From contig JAPPHP010000283.1 in the NCBI GenBank assembly GCA_028821035.1, positions 1 to 7,446 on the forward strand: a DNA stretch of 7,446 nucleotides. Direction: 5' to 3'. Source of the stretch: Gammaproteobacteria bacterium. Its GTDB lineage: Bacteria; Pseudomonadota; Gammaproteobacteria; Pseudomonadales; Azotimanducaceae. Shown here one piece after another: positions 5,987 to 7,446 of this stretch. Each line of letters starts with the position of its first letter. Within the stretch, counting starts at the first letter, position 1. A program made the translations under genes and the position numbers. The notes under the pieces are model-generated. The model saw nothing but the letters and a program-made list of their open reading frames with translations, had not been told where the DNA came from and ran no database searches.

Positions 5987-7138
5987 ATGGAACGAAAGTC
6001 CTTTGCCAATCGCGTCCGGCGATGCGTCGCAGCGCGACTGCGCCTTGGTGCCAGCGGACTTGCCCGGTCCGGCCGCCGGCGCGGCTCGGCGCTTGCCCTC
6101 GGTGTGATGGTTGTGGTGGTCGCGCTCCCGGTTTGCGTCCCCGCCCACGCGGCGGTCGTCCCCTGGCTGTACGACGTGGAGGCCCCGGTTGCGAGCCAGG
6201 GCGCCGCCGACCGGCGCAGTGCTTCCCGCACCGCGCTGCGCGAGATGCTCATGCGCTTGACCGGGCTCCGCAGCGTGCCGATGAACGAGGCGGTCCAGGC
6301 GGCCCTGCGCGATCCCGGACCCTACTACGTGCAGTACCGCTTCCTGCCCGGGAACACCGAGGACGGGATGCATCTCGGCGTCAGCTTCTCGCCCAAGGCC
6401 GTGCGCGACCTGGTGTCCCGGGCGGCCTTGCCGATCTGGAGCGCCAACCGGCCGGTCGGTCTCGCCTGGCTGGCCGTGGCCGTGGAGGGTGTTCCGACCG
6501 TACTCTCCCGCGAGTCCGACCATCCCCTCGCCGAGGGGCTGCGCGTGCGGGCCCGGGAGCGGGGCATCGAGATGCGTCTGCCCCTGCTCGACGACGAAGA
6601 CGCCGCACGCATCTCCGTAGCGGACGTCTGGTACCGGTTCCCGTACGCCATCGAGCAGGCGACGGGGCGCTACGAACCCGACGTGCTGCTCCTTGGCCGC
6701 GCGCGCGCCGACCCGCTCGGCCAGTGGGTCACGGAGTGGGAGTTCCGGCTCGACGGGGGCCACCGGTCGTTCAGTTTCGAGACGCCGACGCCGGAGGAAG
6801 GCGCCGCACTCGCGGTGGACGAAGTGGCCGACGAACTCATGGACCGCTACGCGGTGCTCGGTCGGGAGGCCACGGCCATCGAACTCGAAGTGCGCGGCAT
6901 CGCGACGGTGCGCGACTACGCAACGCTCATGAGCGCACTCGGGGCGCTCGAGTTCATCGATCGCGTGGAACTCCTCGCCGCGGCCCCCGCCACGACGACC
7001 CTGCGCGTGACCACCCGCTCCACCCGGTCCCGGCTCGCCGAGTTGCTCTCCGCCTACGGACTGCTGGAAGCCGACGCAGCGGTCCCCCCACCAGGCGCCC
7101 CGGGCCGCCTGACGCTCGCCTGGACCGGGAGCCGCTGA
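5987..7138 (+). CDS. DUF2066 family secreted or periplasmic protein
   Basis: The protein has 383 residues and matches my recollection of the DUF2066 family, proteobacterial proteins of unknown function often encoded beside purM. It has a long basic N-region (residues 1-33, many Arg), a hydrophobic core ALALGVMVVVVALPVCVP (36-53) and a likely cleavage site at AHA before AVVPWLYD. The mature N-terminus LYDVEAPVASQGAADR and LMRLTG (88-93) are family hallmarks. So are YVQYRFLPGN (114-123) and the middle segment LPLLDDEDAARISVADVWYR, followed by YEPDVLLLGRA. Start choice: the ATG at 5987 leaves a complete signal peptide. ATGs at 5933 and 5873 would add Cys/Pro-rich sequence unlike a signal peptide, and GTG 6104 or ATG 6107 would remove the basic region. 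Export to the periplasm is inferred, and the molecular role is unknown. The stop lies one base before the next gene, so the two are almost certainly co-transcribed. Confidence 0.88.
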   Translation: MERKSFANRVRRCVAARLRLGASGLARSGRRRGSALALGVMVVVVALPVCVPAHAAVVPWLYDVEAPVASQGAADRRSASRTALREMLMRLTGLRSVPMNEAVQAALRDPGPYYVQYRFLPGNTEDGMHLGVSFSPKAVRDLVSRAALPIWSANRPVGLAWLAVAVEGVPTVLSRESDHPLAEGLRVRARERGIEMRLPLLDDEDAARISVADVWYRFPYAIEQATGRYEPDVLLLGRARADPLGQWVTEWEFRLDGGHRSFSFETPTPEEGAALAVDEVADELMDRYAVLGREATAIELEVRGIATVRDYATLMSALGALEFIDRVELLAAAPATTTLRVTTRSTRSRLAELLSAYGLLEADAAVPPPGAPGRLTLAWTGSR

Positions 7139-7139
7139 C
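7124..7139 (+). promoter_or_regulatory. Ribosome binding site inside the DUF2066 gene end
   Basis: GGGAG at 7127-7131 lies 8 bases before the ATG at 7140, the best-spaced Shine-Dalgarno sequence in the window. It falls within the last codons of the DUF2066 gene, as expected for tightly or translationally coupled genes. Confidence 0.55.
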
Positions 7140-7446
7140 ATGCGCCAGCTCCCCAACCTCATCACCATCTTCCGGATCGCGCTCGTGGTGCCCACCGGCT
7201 GGTGCCTGGCGTACGGCGACTACGGGACGGCGCTCATCCTGATGGCCGTCGCCGGTGGCTCCGATGCCGTCGACGGGGCCCTCGCGCGCCGCTACGCGTG
7301 GACGACGCCGTTCGGCGCCTTCGCCGACCCCCTCGCCGACAAGCTGCTGATCGGCGTGACGTTCGTCATCCTGCTGCTGCAAGGCTACGTACCGCTCTGG
7401 GTCGCCGCCATCGTCATCGCCCGGGACGTGGTCATCGTGGGCGGGG
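7140..7446 (+). CDS. CDP-alcohol phosphatidyltransferase, PgsA-like (3' partial)
   Basis: An integral membrane enzyme that would move a phosphatidyl group from CDP-diacylglycerol to an alcohol, a step in phospholipid synthesis. 102 codons are visible before the right edge. It opens MRQLPNLITIFRIALVVP, the typical N-terminus of PgsA-type proteins. The complete catalytic signature DGx2ARx8Gx3Dx3D spans residues 45-67, with D45, G46, A49, R50, G59, D63 and D67 all present. The two first Asp and two last Asp bind the divalent metal in this family. Hydrophobic stretches at about 8-24, 30-44 and 69-81 fit membrane helices. The opening resembles phosphatidylglycerophosphate synthases, but the alcohol acceptor cannot be fixed from the visible part, and a separate pgsA may exist elsewhere in the genome. 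It starts one base after the DUF2066 stop with a good ribosome binding site. Confidence 0.92.
   Translation, partial: MRQLPNLITIFRIALVVPTGWCLAYGDYGTALILMAVAGGSDAVDGALARRYAWTTPFGAFADPLADKLLIGVTFVILLLQGYVPLWVAAIVIARDVVIVGG

Noticed and set aside
5588..7195. Long minus-strand open frame opposite the DUF2066 gene
   Set aside because: It overlaps purM in another frame and mirrors the DUF2066 gene. There is no signature in the translation.

Overview
The window is a high-GC, gene-dense stretch of bacterial chromosome. It fits a gammaproteobacterium or close relative. The main reason is the block purM (minus strand), diverging from a DUF2066 gene and then a CDP-alcohol phosphatidyltransferase gene (plus strand). 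From memory this order is typical of gammaproteobacterial chromosomes, where perM and hda often follow. No RNA gene, IS element, CRISPR array or integration scar is visible. The taxon is inferred from gene order and protein resemblance, not from a marker gene.

Layout. (1) Bases 1-1916, plus: a DUF255/YyaL-type protein with a thioredoxin-like N-terminal domain, cut at the left edge inside its CxxC motif. (2) Bases 1929-2804, minus: a TauD/TfdA-family Fe(II)/2-oxoglutarate dioxygenase, convergent with gene 1 across only 12 bases. (3) Bases 2873-4801, minus: a spermidine-dehydrogenase-like FAD oxidoreductase, apparently Tat-exported, whose true start lies upstream of its first ATG. (4) Bases 4821-5864, minus: purM, AIR synthetase of purine biosynthesis. 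(5) Bases 5987-7138, plus: a DUF2066 protein with a signal peptide. (6) Bases 7140-7446, plus: the start of a CDP-alcohol phosphatidyltransferase (PgsA-like), cut at the right edge.

Genes 4, 3 and 2 run in one direction with short gaps (19 and 68 bases) and may form the unit purM - FAD oxidoreductase - dioxygenase, with a possible extra promoter before the dioxygenase. This is unusual because purM is often followed by purN in gammaproteobacteria, and no purN is present here. Genes 5 and 6 are one base apart and very likely co-transcribed. The 122-base gap between purM and the DUF2066 gene can hold two overlapping divergent promoters.

I see no clearly new biological system. The points most worth checking are the non-ATG start that restores a twin-arginine signal on the oxidoreductase, and the placing of an oxidoreductase/dioxygenase pair directly behind purM.
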